This document shows, piece by piece, positions 10,701-25,600 of a stretch of 64,000 nt of DNA. Below the pieces are notes generated by a model that saw only the letters and a list, made by a program, of their open reading frames with translations, was not told the DNA's origin and ran no database searches. Origin of the DNA: Shinisaurus crocodilurus (taxonomy: Eukaryota > Chordata > Lepidosauria > Squamata > Shinisauridae); assembly GCA_021292165.1 (NCBI GenBank), contig CM037888.1, positions 32,073,091 to 32,137,090 on the forward strand. The letters are read 5' to 3'. Position 1 is the stretch's first letter. Every line of letters starts with the position of its first letter. The position numbers and the translations under genes are program-made.

Positions 10701-13700
10701 CTGACTCTCAGCCTAACCTACCTCACAGGGTTGTTGTGAGGATAACATGGAGAGGAGGAGGAGGAGGATTCTGTAAGCCGCCTGGGGTTCCTTGCAGGAA
10801 AAAAGGCGGGGTATAAATGTAATAAATAAATAAATAAAACCGCATTCGACTTGGATGCAAAACATGGTGAACGCCAGGCCCATTTCCACACACCCCAGAA
10901 CGCAAAGGCGGAAAACGAAAGGCGGAAGGGAACGAATGCAGTATGAGACAAAGGAACTAAGACTACTTTCCGCTAGTATCAATCATAATTTCCGCGTTAA
11001 AAAATAATGTGGCTAAATTGGTCATATGAGCTGACTGATCAAGGCCCATTTTGCTTCTCCTCAAGGCAAAGAAAGCAATCCATTCCGAGCAGCCGGCGAA
11101 TCAGCCCAGCCAGGTGTTTCCCGCAAGCTGCATCATTTCAGACCCTGTTTTAGGAGACGTCCTCCAAGCCATCAGTCTGTGATGGGATGCAAGGCAGTCA
11201 ATTTGGTCGGGAAGCACACAGCACCAGAGGCAGCTTCAGTACTAATTTCAGGGGCTAGAGCCGACCCGAGGCTGGCGGCTGGGCTGCCACAGCTCTGCTT
11301 GAATGAGCTTTAATTTCTCACAAGCCTCAAGTGCCAATTCTGCCACAGACAGATAGGAAGTGGAGCCTAATCGAAGCAGTGACAAAATGCAGGAAGCTCC
11401 GGCTGAAAAGGAAACATCAGAAGATACCGGGGGGGGGGGGGGGGGACGGGACTGCAAGGATTCCCTTGGGGTTTGCCTTTTACAACAAGGAGACTGTGTG
11501 AAGTATTGCCGGCCTATTTCCCAAGAAACTCTGGCTTGCATGCGCATTGTTAGCCAAAGTGCTCACTTTGCAGAGAAACTGGGTGACCGGTCGATGTACA
11601 GCAAAAAGTGAAGTTATGGTACTTAGGGTTACAATCCTGGGCACACTTACTGGGGAGTAAATCCCATTGAACACAGTGGGACTTAGTTCTGAGTAAATAT
11701 TGCTTAAAATCACTCTGCACACATGCCAGACACACTGATTTTTAAAAGCAGACTAAAAACATACCATTTTTCATCACCACGTTTGACCAGACATTGGCAT
11801 TCAAGGCTTGGATGATTCGTTTCACTCCTGTAGATTCTGGAAAGTCATCTAAACAGGGAAGGGGGTGCAAAGTGCTTTTAAACAGCTTCTTCAGAAACAG
11901 ATTAAAGTGAGCTTAGAAGCTGAGAAGAAGGACACACAAGGTCTCAACTATTATGTGTACATTAATTTAAACATACAGAGAGGCCTCTCTGAGAACACAG
12001 TTTGTTTGTTTTTTAAAGCCTCTCTGTAAATTCTGGGAAACCCTTTCTGACAGTCTGCAGATAAACATCAATTTAGATTATTCATCCAAATTCCTGAGAT
12101 CAGCACAAAACTTGTTTTGCTGCAGTGAATAATATCACACTCTTACTTACTTCCCAATTAAATATAAAAGTGGTGTTATCCATCCTGAACATTTGGGACA
12201 GAGCAGGATGCAAATAAGGCCAAACTGCATGTGATGCTAGTTGTGTGGTTTGTGACTGAGTGCAGGATTTTTCTTTCACAAAGAGCCGGGGCGGGGCAGG
12301 GGTGGATCCAGACTGAGACCCCAACATATGGCGGGGGTAGTGTGGCTTTAACACTTTGCCTGCTAGCTATGGTCCCAATCTGGACTGAACCCTTTGTGCC
12401 AGCTATTTGCAGGGGGGGGGGGAAGCTCACATTGAAGCCAGCGGGATCTCCCCGCCACCACACTGCAATACAAACTGCAGGCACGGAGGCCCAATCCAGA
12501 CCACAACGGGGGAGGAGTGTTAAAGCCCCCCTTCTGCCCATGGAAGAAAAGCCCTGCATTCAAAGGCAAACCAGGTGACTAATGCCATGTGTTGCTTGGC
12601 CCCAAGACAACGGAATGTGAGTACCATAAATGAACACGGGGGCGGGTTTTTCTCCAGCACTGACTCAAAACCAGCTACAGAAATGGCAGCACTATCAAAA
12701 GGCTGGGAACAATTTACGTAGCTGGCTCAATTATATTGTTAAACTGATGACTCACTTTGAATCCACCCCCCCCCACACACACACACACACACACAAGCTC
12801 TCAAATGAAGTATTAGTAATTTTTTAAAACCAAAACTCTGAAAAAAGGTGACGGCGCATCGTAAAGCAATGGCAGGCAACATGCAGCTCTGACATGACTT
12901 ATGACAGGAAAGACAGCCTGGTCATCACTCTGATGCCATAGGCCAGTGTTCTCCAACCTTGGGTCCCCAGATGTTTTTGGCCTACAACTCCCAGCATGCT
13001 CCAGGGCAGGAGCAGCTTTGCTGTCTTTCAGAGGGCTTTGTCGTTCCTTTGCTTGCCACCTGTAATTATTCAGTGCAATTGTAATTATGCAAAATGGTCT
13101 GGCGTTATTACTTAGGTATATACCAGTGTTCTCCAATCTTGGGTCCCCAGATGTTTTTGGCCTACAACTCCCAGCATGCCCCAGCCAGCTACGCTGGCTG
13201 GGGCATGCTGGGAGTTGTAGGCCAAAAACATCTGGGGACCCAAGGTTGGAGAACACTGCCATAGGCACTATCCACAGCAGAAGGCAGAGTTGCAGGCAGA
13301 GAAACTGGAGGAACAAACAGCGAGAGGCTGGAAGAGATCAGGAGAAGAAAGGCGCTCAGAAGCGAGAATCTGCAGCCGTCTACGCAGAAAGCAAAGGAGA
13401 CGACCTGTGAAGTTCACTCCATGGAAGCCAACGTCTGGTATTATGTTCTTTCAGGAGGGGGAGAGGCAAGAGGCTGGAACTCACCATCCTCATCCGGCAG
13501 CTCCTCTGGGCTGAGTTCCACCAGTTCAAAACTGTGCTTGATGCACCACTCTTGGGCTTTCTGGCGGCTGACGCCTAAAATAAGTAGACAGAATTTGGTT
13601 TTCCAGAAAGGCGTTACCCTCCCGTTTGCATCTCTGCTAGAACTATAGTACAGAGAATTCCTCACACAGGATGCATTGGTGCCAACACCTGGTTTGTTTT

Positions 13701-16700
13701 GGTGGAAGCTATACATGGACAAGTTGCTCTGCACAAAACCGCACAGTGACAGAGGTCCTTTAAGCACTGCATCATCATGCTCGAAATGAATTTCTGCAAC
13801 CATAAGGACCAGAAACCTAAAAATGGAAGGAGGGATTTTCAGCAGTCTAATGGCTGCAGCTCGTGCGTAATGTCAATTGCTGCTCTGTGCACCACGATGG
13901 AAGAAAGGCAGGATACAGGTGCTCTAAATAAATACATAAAGGGTCAGCATTCAGCACAATATCCCAAATGGTGGCACTGCACTGATGGAGAGTAATTGTG
14001 CCTAGTCCTGGCTCCTGCTGGCCACCCCATAACACCAAGGACAGTTTCTCACTTTACTCTGTGCATCCACACGCACACACGTGTGCGCACACCCACCCCT
14101 TAAATCTTACAATCTGCGCTAGTTTCATTCCTGAGTAAATGCTCCATGTGCAACTGTAAGTTACCATCTAAAGTGGCCCTAAGATATGTGGGTGTTAACA
14201 CTGATAGTGGCAAAATTTCTCCATGGAATCCAGCTGAAAGTGACACATCAACAGACAAGTTCTCAGGCTCAGATTTTTCCAATCCCCCCACAAACACTGT
14301 TGCTCATCCTGACTTGAACCGAGTTGCCCGCCCGCCCGCCCGCCCCCAAAAGCTTGTCCTTACCATTTTCAGAGACTCTGTCACAGACCAGGATCATCAC
14401 TTCTGGAAGCCACTCTTCTACCAGGGGAAGCCACGTAGAGATGCTGTCCAGCCCAGATATCTGTAAAGAGACCTAAGAGTTGCTGGCTTCCTCTCCAGGT
14501 AATTTTTTACAGTACTGCAAGTGAAAATGTAAGGAAGCAAAGCTGAGAGTCAGAGAGTGGGTAGGGTACATGGCTTTGTATGCAGAAGGTCCCAGGCTCG
14601 ATTCCCGGCATCTCTGGGTAGGGCTGGAAAAATCCTTCCTGAAACCATGGAGAGCTGCTGCCAGTCGGCACTGGGCTAGATGGACCAAGGGTCTGACTCA
14701 GTCCAAGGCAGCTTCCGATGCTCCTCACTAAGGGACAAAGGCAGGATGCAGAGGACTGGCCTGCTGTGAGTCAACATACAGTCTATTTCAATCCAGTTAC
14801 TCTGGCTAAACCATTTTGTGCTCAGTGAAATACACTCCTAATTGGGTTTTTTTTTTAAAAAAGGCAACCGAAGGCATACCATTCATTGTTGTGTTTTGAC
14901 AGGGAATGAATGTGTGGAAGAGCAACTTGCTCAAGGATATTTACAAGGCAGGATTTGGAACCGACGTCTAACCCTAGTTGGTAAACACCGGCTTTCTACG
15001 GGGAGAAAAAGGAAAGAGATTTGGGTTCCAAGTTCACTTCCACTGCTTTTGAGAACACTGCTCAATTACGCCACACTTGATTTCTTCCTGTTCTTCAATT
15101 GCCACCACTTAGTGACATTCAGGCATCTCCAAGTAAGCTGGAAACTCCTGCCTGTTGCGGTGAATGAAATGGGGGGAAGGGGGCAGGTTCAGGCGGGAGC
15201 TCAACTCACTGCAGCCCTTGGTCTCTCGACCACCTCTCCCTTTCAGGAAGGAAGGCTTGCAAGCATCACGAAGGACTCTTGCACTAGTCATCTCAGGAGC
15301 TTCTGTGGTTAAGGGAGGGACCAGTGTGGAAGACTTGACGCTGCAGCCGAATGCCTGCAAGGAATTACGCTGCTCATTGCCTTGGAAGGAATCGTGGCTC
15401 GCCTGCCTTGAAGCGCCACTGCAACGCGGCAACCCTGCAATTTGGTGCCTGCCTCCCTGGTCCCCAGGAGAGGTGTTTGCCGAGAGAGAGGCCTGCGGCT
15501 GTTTGGTTAAAAGGCTGGCTCTAGCGAGGGAGTGAGAGGTGCCTCCTGGTCCAGCCCAGCCTAGTCTTTCTTCTGGAAAAGAGCCTGCCTCCTAGTGGAC
15601 AGAGCAGGAAAGAGCAACTCGCTGACTTTCTGAAATCTAGATTAAACCTACATTTGTATTCCAAAGGTATTGTTTAACCAACATAGTTGTTACAAAAAAA
15701 TGAAATAAAATGCAGAAGTAATATAAGCCTCTGTTAAAACAGGAACAACATTCTAATATAGCCAGAGCAAATCTCACAACACCATGGATAACAAAGCCAA
15801 CTGGACTGGACAGAAGCTATACGATTTTTTCATGTAGAACCAGCAACATCTTGCAAGCTGCTTAACAAGTTATCAGTAATGTTATTTCTGAGAGCATTTT
15901 GTATAGAATGTAATGACATTTCCCCTGACTGTGCTCCACAAATGGAAATGATACTTCTGTGTTGGAATTTCCCTGCAACCACCTTCCAAAAGGTGGGAGG
16001 ATTTGGTGTTGAAAGCAGAGCGCTACAAAGGCAATATTAAAGCAGGTTTGGGGAACGCGTGGGCTCCGGATGTTGTTGGACCGCAACTCCCATCATCCCT
16101 CCCCGTGAACTACGCTGGCTAGGGCTGATTGGGACTGCTCTTCAACAACACCTGGAGGGCCACACCTTCCCCACATGCGTTGAATGAAGAAACATTAAGC
16201 AAATGTGAGCATCACCACTAGAATTATCAGTGTACACGCTGCCGTTCCAAAAGGGCTGCGGAGGGCCATTTTTGGCGGAAGGGCAGCCAAATATAAATTT
16301 TATGAACAAATAATACATAAAGGAGCACCAATGAGTGTCCTCTTGTTGTTACAAGCTCTAAATCAGGGCTCTCCAACCTTGGGTCCCCAGATGTTGCTGG
16401 CCTACAGCTCCCAGCATACCCAGCCAACATGGCTAATGGCAAGGGATTCTGGGAGCTGTAGTCCAGCAACATCTAGGGATCCAAGGTTGGAGAGCCCTGC
16501 TCTAAATTATCTAGGTATTTGGAATAAACAACCCAAGAACGACCTTGACAGACTTACTTATTTGTTGGAGTCAGTTCTATTATTGGCCGTTACAATTTCC
16601 AGGGACAGCGTTACAAAGATCAAGATTAATTAAAGCAGGCAACAGTGATGTCCAGAAGTACTCACCGTTGTGCTGTCAAAATAAACCAAGAAGGCTTGCA

Positions 16701-19586
16701 CGGACTCTGCAATTTCAGCTGTCACAAGAAACTTATTTGTCACAACACAGAGATGGATGTCAGCTGAATAGTATTTGTTGTCTATTGTCCAGGGGTAAAA
16801 TCGGGCTCCACTCCCTGTGGAAACATCCTCTGGAAGCTCTCCTTTCCCAATAATACCTGTGAAAAGGAATAAAAGGCACCTGCAGATATGCCAATAATCA
16901 TTTTTCTTGTTGGAAAGCCCTAGCTGAAAAGTGAGCCTAGGGGGGAGAAAAGAGATGTCTCCCACAGAGTGCCTTTGCCCATGCTTTCCCAAGCACAAGT
17001 TAAGGAAGGAACATATTGCAGTCAAATGCTTCACTTCTGCAGTATTCTTTCCATTTTAGTAGATGAAATACTGCTGTTCCTTTTTGTTTTGCTTTCAAGT
17101 TTATTTACTTGCTACATTTAGGCTGGAGCTCTGGGCTGAAAACAACAGAATGAAATTTAATAGGGATAAATGCCAAGTTCTGCACCTAGGAAAAAGAAAC
17201 CAAATGCACAGTTACAGGATGGGGGATTGGGGGATACTTGGCTCAACAATACTACTAGCGAGAAGGATTTTGGAATTGTTGTAGATCACAAGCTGAATAT
17301 GAGCCAACAATGTGATGTGGCTGCAAAAAAGGCAAATGCTGTTTTGGGCTGCATTAATAGAAGTACAGCTTCCAAATCACGTGAAGTACTAGTTCCCCTC
17401 TACTCAGCACTGCTTAGGCATCTTGACTGCTGTGTCCAGTTCTGGGAACCACACTTTAAGAAGGATGCAGACAACCTGGAAAAGGTTCAGAGGAGGGCAA
17501 CAAAGATGATCAGGGGACTGGAAACAAAGCCCTATGAGGAGAGACTGAAAGAACTGGGCATGTTTAGCCTTCAGAAGAGAAGACTGAGGGAGATATGATA
17601 GCACTCCTCCAGTTCTTGAAAGGTTGTCACACACAGGAGGGCCAGGATCTCTTCTCAACCATCCCAGAGTGCAGGACACAGAATAATGGGCTCAAGTTAC
17701 AGGAAGCCAGATTCCACCCGGACATCCGGAAAAATGTCCTGACTGTTAGAGCAATATGACAATGGAACCAACTACCTAGGGAGGTCGTGGGCTGTCCCAC
17801 ACTGGAGGCATTCAAGGTGCAGCTGGACAGCCATCTGTCAGGGATGCTTTGACTTGGATTCTTGCACTGTTGGACTCAATGGCCTTATAGGCCCCTTCCA
17901 ACTCTACTATGATTCTATGGTTTATATCTTGCCTTTCCCTCCTAGGAGCTCAAGGCTTCGGATGTGGCTCCTTACCCTTCGTTATAACCACCCTATGAGG
18001 TAGGTGGGGCTGAGTGCATGTGACTGGCCCAAGGTGAGTACCATGGCGAAAGGAAAGAGATGCTGCCCAAAGAGGCCGCTTGGTCAAACTTAGGCTGCAA
18101 TCTTACTCACACCTACCTCACTGAACACAATGGCTTTGCTTTTGAGTAAACATGCATGGCACAGCCCTATACCAGCTCATCTAGAGATTATCAACTGAAA
18201 GTTGCTATGGCAAAATCCAGCCTACACTATTCATTCATTTATAAACTGCCCTCCAGGATGAGACTCCCAGGGCAGCGTCGTGCAACTGATATATAACAAC
18301 AGATACAATAAAACTCAACATAAGACCAACCCCAGTTAGTAAAACATGGTGAGATGCCTAGGCAATTTTTATTTTTTAAAAATGTAGGTGTCTGGCGAGC
18401 TTCTACGGGGAGGGTATTCTAGGCACATCACAACAGGGAAATCCCTCTTGCTGGTCACCACCCCACCTAGCTCAGGTAGTGAGGGGACCAGAGGAGGGGT
18501 CTCTGATAATGAACAAGGGCTTTGGGCAGGCTTGGGAAGGAGGTGGCAGCCACTAAAGACCAGTCCTGAACTTTCCTCCTCCAGAGGCAACAAGAATTGT
18601 GCAAAGAGTCATGTGGCCATAGGGTTTACTCACAGTTCACTTTGTGGTTTGGGGAGAATTGTGGCCTGGCACCATCCACCCTTTCCTCAAAGTGGCCCAC
18701 CCATAAAACTAGTTGTTTTACAACCATTTTGTATTAAATAGCTCAGACTTATATCCCACGCACCAGTGGATAAGAACACCCACAAGTCTTCCAGAACCTT
18801 AGAATAGATGTGTTCAGACCACTGGGTTTCAGAAATTTCCCCCCAAACAGTGTACATTTTAATGCAACTATCATATAGCCCTCCCACTGTAATGACACCT
18901 TTCTATATCTAGCTGTAGAGAACATACCCATTGAAGGATAAGCTTTTAAGTCCACACTTGCTTTTGGTCCCCAAAGTGTCTTCTCCGAAAACTGCTATTG
19001 CAAAAGTACGTGGGTTTGGAAACAACCATGTGTTAAGAGAATTGCTCACTTTTCATTTTTGATCTTCCCAACCACTGGGAAGGCCTGTGGTTTCACATCC
19101 AAAGAGTTTTGAAAAAAAAATTTAGCTGACGCACTTGATGACCACAACAGTGCAGCATGCCTCAAAGACCAAACCCTGGTGTGTGTTTTCACAGAACATA
19201 TGCCAGCTCTTTGACACTATCTTTCTCTGCTTCTACAGACCTGTTGCAGGCATGTATCTACCCCAGTTTTTGTAAAGTGAACTGCAAAAGACAGAGACAG
19301 ATGCAGGCTACCATTTGAACCAGAGAACCCATTCTGAATCCAAGAACATGGCCTAGAGAAATCAAAAGGATTCAACAACTGCTGCAGTCCTGTACACAAG
19401 GCCTGGCCTTAGAACTGAATCAACAGACCGCCTTCCTTCACTCACTTGGGATTGGAAGCAGGGTCCAGGTCAGAGGCTTCAGCTGTGCCACTTTTGGGGT
19501 GTCAGACACAACTAAACCAGACTCATTTTTCATCTCCTACATCAAGAAATGGGTGTCAGGGACTCTTCCTCCATCATCTCATTTAG

Positions 19587-19617
<31 letters not shown>

Positions 19618-22600
19618 TATAAGTTATCCAAGTTATCATAGTAATTGTGTTGAAATCTACCTTACGCTTTTCGGGCTACAACTTCATTCATATTTATTAT
19701 ATGCTCTCTTATCCATGTTTGTGATTTGTTTTTGTCATACATATATGTTCTTGTACCAAAGATTCCAGTGCAGCCTACCCATTTCCAACCCCATTAAACG
19801 AGGACAGCTGTTCACCTCAAAGACATAACATTTTTAACTGCTATACCACACCTTTTTGTGGAATGCGTTCTGTGCTCCAGGCTTTGTACAAGAGTGCTAA
19901 AGCAGGAGAACAGGAAGAGACCATGCAGAAGTAGAATTCTGGCTTTCCACATCAAGTTAATAGCTAGTTTGTCTTCACTCCAATCCAGAACTTTAAAAAT
20001 GCTATTCTTGGTATGGTAGAACTAGCTGAACTATTAAAGCTTCAAAACCACCCCTGCAAATTCCTTCTGACCTAAACCTTTGACAGTGTTCCCAACTGGT
20101 CCTTCAGCTAGCTTTACAGTGTAAGCAGTTTAATTCTCCCAAGCATTTTTACAGTGATCCCATTTATTTTCCTCTGTTGGGTGAGTGCGTAAAGAGAGCT
20201 ACTCCTTTGTGTGTCTGGAGAGCCACCTGGTGGAATGAACCTCAGAAATCCTCCAATACAACTACAAGGAAGTACCGTATGTGTGTCCAGAAGCCTTTAC
20301 AGGAACTGTTTTAAGAGATTCAAGCAAAAATAAAACCAGAAACAAAACCCTCTTGCTAAGACAAAACCTGTAATTCAAGTAGCATCTTTTCCTGTTCCAT
20401 ACAGACTGCATAGGAATGTATGTTTGCTGGTATGATTCCAGTTGCTTCCAAAAATAATTTCTGCTATACAGATACAACAGGTTTATAGTTCAATTGTAAT
20501 TTTAATCGTTTAATTTTCTGCATAATTGCAGCAGTTAGTTCCACAGATACTTTATGCAAAACCATTATAATGGATGCTTTATTGCGCATTTTTAGGATGA
20601 GACATAAGAATGTCTCCAAAGTAAAACATCCAGCTTTTAAAAGGAAAACCAGCAATCCCCTGTTAGTTGGGAAGCAATATTTTGAAATACTGCTACAGCT
20701 AACTCATCCTACTGCAAACGTTAGGCCCGAGATTCAAAGGTAATGTTAATTATTATAGCACTGTGGTATTTGACTAAATTACTAAACAAGCAACAGGACT
20801 TGATGTTGGGAAATTATTTTCAAACATCACAGAATACAGAACACCTTTAGGTATTTGGTCAAGGAATGCACCCTGGTTGTCTTCCAAGCTTATGACACCT
20901 GCAATATGGTGGCAAAGGTCAGGGGGGGACGACGATTGTATAGCACAGCCTCTGACAGCTCTTGCTTCTTATTTGCCTCAGTTTCTCCATCTTCTGCAAT
21001 AATTGAAATAAACTGACAAATATTTGAAGATGCACACAGAAATCAAGGCACAAGCCAACATGTGAAAGGTTGAGAAGCTTGTTTCAATTCATGCAAACCT
21101 TCCATTTTCAAAAGTCCAGGAAGCTCAAAGTGAAACTTTGGAATCAGAAGCTATGGATCTTCCAGACATGGATTCTGCTTAGAGAAATAAGTTTGAGCTG
21201 TGCTAGTATTTTCAAGGTTATATTATTTACTGGGACAACATGGTATATATTTGTATTATTATTATTATACAAAAATAAATAAATATGGGTGCAAGATGTT
21301 GTCTATAGTTACTATGGCACGTGCAACCTGATCTTATGCATTATCTACTCAGAAGCAAGTCCCACTGGGTTCAATTACTATGAAATTTAACCAAATAGCT
21401 AAGTTTACTGTTACCCCTTAATTATATTATATGCATATTTATTTTCAGAGAGCCAGTGTGATACAGTGGTTACAGTGTTGGACTGGGACTCCGGAGATCC
21501 AGGCTCTAGTCCTCACTCAGACATGAAGCTCACTGAGTGACTCTGGGTCAGTCACAGACCTGGTTCACATGAAACAGCTGACTCATCATGGGTTATTTAA
21601 CCCACAATGAGCTGCAGTGTGTTCCAGGAGTGTGCAGCCACTCTTCTGAATGCTCATAACCCTCAATTAGTAGTAGGGGTATGAGAGGGTTGTTTAATCA
21701 TCAAATAACCCACGATGGCCAGGTTTGCACAACATGGCACAAATCACCTACTGCCCTGATTGGGGATTGCATATTCAAAATGGCAGCTGCACATGCCGCA
21801 GCTCATTGTGGGTTAAATAACCCACAGTGAGCCAGCTGTGTTGTGCAAACCAGCTCACTGACTCAGCCTAACCTACCTCACAGGGTTGTTCTGAGGATAA
21901 AATAGAGAGAAGGAGAAACTGACAAACAGGACATTTTTTACATTAGGAATGGAGGCATCAAAATATTATTGTTGTTGCAATGATGATGCTATTGGATCGG
22001 TTGGTGGCAACAATGAAGAGGGCCTTTTCTGTGGTAGCCCCCCAATTATGGAAGAAGCTCCCCATTGAGGCCCACCTGGCACCAACTCTACTATCCTTTC
22101 GGTGCCAGGTTAAGACTACCCTCTATGCCGAGGCATTTAACAGCTCTACACAGAACATGGGGGCGGGGGTGGTTATATCAGCTTTCTAACAGGTCTAGTT
22201 GTATTAACTTGTTCTTAGTTATTTAAATCATTTTCATTTGTTTTTAATTTTTAGTAGTGAAATTGTTACGATGTTCTTATTCTTTGTATTTTATTGTATT
22301 TCATGAATTGTTGTAAACTGCCCAGAGAGCTTTGGCTATTGAACGGTATAGAAATAAAATAAATAAATAAAATTAAAAAATAATATATGCCACCTTGGGC
22401 TCCTTAGAGGAAAAGGCAGGGATATACATGTAACAAATAAGTATACAAATAAAAATACATTTCTTCTATTTCTGCAGGATAACACAGAAATCTCTGCACC
22501 AGCCAGGATCCAAAGAGGAACGTTAGGCATGCCCAGGGTATGAGTATGTCCAGTGGGATTTTTGATTCCCCCCATCCCATGTTTTGAATGGCAGATACTA

Positions 22601-25600
22601 ATGCCATACTGCTAACTACCGTTGAAACCCCCTCAGTTTCAAAAAAGGATTGCCATGCAGCAAGGGTGAGTGAGAAATGCAAACCCAAAGTCTTCTTGAG
22701 CATACAAAACTTAGTTGTGTGGTTCTTTAGATCCAGGCCCTAGAGGACTGAGGGCCACTGGGAGGCTGCACCCCATGCCTCTCAGGAGTAACATCACGGC
22801 AAGGGGGAGACCAGCCTGGCCCCATACATCAGCCGAAGAGGGAGCAGCTGCAGGGAGTTTGTTTTGCTCTTCCCGGCCAGAAAAAAAAGAAAGAAAAAGA
22901 GAAAAAAAAGTTGATAAGAACCTTGTAACTAAGAACTGGTGCCTGAGTTTTGCTATCTTCTTCCCTCCCAATCCCTTTTCCTTTTGTGTCATGTCTTTCA
23001 GATTATAAGGCTGAGGGCAGGGACTGTCTAATATTAATCTTTGTAAGCCACTCTGGGAGCCTTTTCTGGCTGAAGAGCGGGGTAAAAATACTGTAAATAA
23101 ATAAATAAAGCCGTCTTTTTGTTTGCTGTAAGATTGATAGTTAGTACAATGTGGACAATTCCCATCTTCATATTTTATTGTATTCCTATTTTTCCAAGTG
23201 GCAAGAACTAAGATGTAAGTGCCTTAGGGGGCAATCCTATGCATGTGTAGACAGGAAAAAAAAAAAAAAAGGCCTACAACTCCCCGTATGCCCTAGTCAG
23301 CTATGCTGACTGGGGCATGCTGGGAGTTATAGGCCTCCCCCCCCCCCCCCGTCTAAACACACATATGATTGTGCCTTTAGAAATAAAGCTGCAACCTCCC
23401 GTAGCATATTACTGGGTTTATTGAAATTGTTTGGATGAAATTAAGGCATTTATACCTTTACATTCCATAAATATACCAAACGGTACAATTTTACTTGCTA
23501 AGTTATACATGATGCATGTTCTTAAATAAAGATAGCATTGTGTAAATTTCAATGTTTCCCAACAGTCGGACACTTGTCAGCAGTGGTGGGGGAGATAAGC
23601 AGCAGTTATTACTGTGGCTTCAAAATTTCTGGATATTTTAAACCTGGGGGTGGGGTGGGGTAGAGTGGAAGTGGAAGAAGGCAACACAAGTCTCCATGCC
23701 AGATTGCTATTCCTTCCTTTCCTTCCAACCTTTTCTCCCAAGTCTGGCCCAGCAAACCGGGACCAACTTTATTTTCTAGCTCCCTATCAGGTTTGTGGTC
23801 TTCCCAATTTTTTTTTTTTTATCCTGTTCTCACCAAGAAAGTAGTTGCAATAAGTACTATTTTAGGAGCACAGAAGTTTGGCAGGAATTTTGGGGTATAA
23901 GGCAGAGAAGTTAAAGAAAATATACCCTGTACATAGACTGTCAGAAGAGCCTGCCTGTTCATAGAAGCAACTTAGGACGCAATTCTATGCATGTGTAGGA
24001 AAAAGTCCTTCAACTCCCAGCATCCCTCAGCCAGCATGGTTGTAGGACTTTTTTCTGCCTTAACACGCATAGGACTGCACCCTTTAGACAAGCAACATAC
24101 TAACAGCTTTGATCCCCTCCCTGTACAATGGGAGTGACAACAATCCACTGCACAGACTGGTGTAGAGGATTTGCCCAGGGGTGGGGGTCAGACTATTGCC
24201 ATCTGTTTAACCATTGCTTTACTGGACTTGTGTTTTTGTTGTTTTATCACACACCATTTTGAGCATATGATAGGAAAATGGCATAGAAATGTTATAAGCA
24301 CATAAAATAAGTTAGAGGAAAGCATTCTATACAAATGATGGGGAAAGGCAAACATAGAAGGTATTGATGGGGAAGGCCAGAGAGGGAATAGTGACTTTCT
24401 ACTGGAGAAAGCTCCCCAACTTGAAGATGATTAAAGGCAGGGTAATCATTAGAGAACCCATGGCTACTTTAAACGCATTCAAGTGTCCAGGGCCAGATGA
24501 ATTATATCCCAGAATATTGACGAAGCTTGCTGTCAAATCTTTTGAGTATTTTTGGAGAACAGGTGAGGTGCCAGAAGAGCGGAGATAGAATCAACATTTG
24601 CCTATCTTCAAAAGGCAGTGGCGGGATGGGGGAGGCAGATCTGCGCAACTACAAATGGGCCAGCCTGATGTTGCTACTGAGCATAATTCTAGAAGACATT
24701 ATTAGGCAGCCAGTTTGTTAGTACAGTCATGCCTTGGATTGAGAGCATAATTCATTCCGGAAACATGCTTGTAATCCAAAAAACTCTTATATCAAAACGA
24801 AATCCCCTCAAAAAAATTTGTACAGAGATTTTTAATTTACCGGTAAGTCGTAGTACAGTACTTGTATTGCAAGACGTTGCTTGTATATCAAGTCAAAAAA
24901 ATTAAATAAATATTTAAAAATTTGCTTGTCTTGCAAAACGCTCTCAAACCAAGTTACTTGCAATCCAAGGTATTACTGTATCTAAAAAAAAAGAACACAT
25001 TAGGAGCCAGCACAGGTTTATCCAGAATAAGTCATGCCAGACAAATCTCTCTCCCCCCACCCTTTTTTTATAGACATACATACATAGGCGATCACTCGTG
25101 ACCGAGTAAGATTGCCTTCCAGGATAAAAATTACAAAAAGAAAATTTTAAAAAGAGGAAATTCTAAAAAAATTAATTGGGTAGATCGTAGGCATAGTCTA
25201 TCTTGATTTCAGCAATGCATTTGAAGAAGTCTCCCATGATTCTAGTTGACAAGATGGTAAAACCTGTGGATCCACCCAACAAGACTGTTAGCTGGATCCA
25301 CAGCTGATTGAACGCCCGCACCTGGTGAGTACGGTACTCATTAATGGGTCAACCTAGAGGGGTCTCTCAAGTGGAGACCCACAGGGCTTTGTCTTTGGCC
25401 ATGTGCTGTTCAATGTTTTTATAAATTACTTGTATGAAAGTGTAGAGGGCATACTTATCTAGGGTGATTCGCGAATACTACAGAAGACAGAATCAAGATT
25501 CAGAATAACCTTGACAGGCTGTAACGCTGGAAGGGGGTGAAAGATGCTGAAATTCAATAGAGATAAGTCTAAATTCCTGCATTTAGATACAAAAAAAGGC

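Larger units (their letters stand above)
21451..22440 (+). repeat. SINE interrupted by two later insertions
   Basis: Three pieces of one CORE/MIR-like SINE are in order: head and CORE start 21451-21555 (AGCCAGTGTGATACAGTGGT), middle 21859-21916 (CCTCACAGGGTTGTTCTGAG), tail 22386-22440 (CACCTTGGGCTCCTTAGAGG). A foldback element occupies 21556-21855 and an L2-like LINE end about 21962-22376. Confidence 0.8.

Noticed and set aside
12944..13258. A CRISPR-like array of repeats
   Set aside because: Repeats are inverted transposon arms in a vertebrate genome, not direct repeats with unique spacers.
12813..13410. Open frames with the repeated word [19 protein letters not shown]
   Set aside because: This peptide is just a translation of the palindromic MITE and recurs wherever the MITE occurs (also 42320, 53000, 58230, 60000).
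17122..17590. A host reverse-transcriptase-related gene
   Set aside because: It is a CR1 ORF2 end with frame breaks and the standard CR1 3' terminus.
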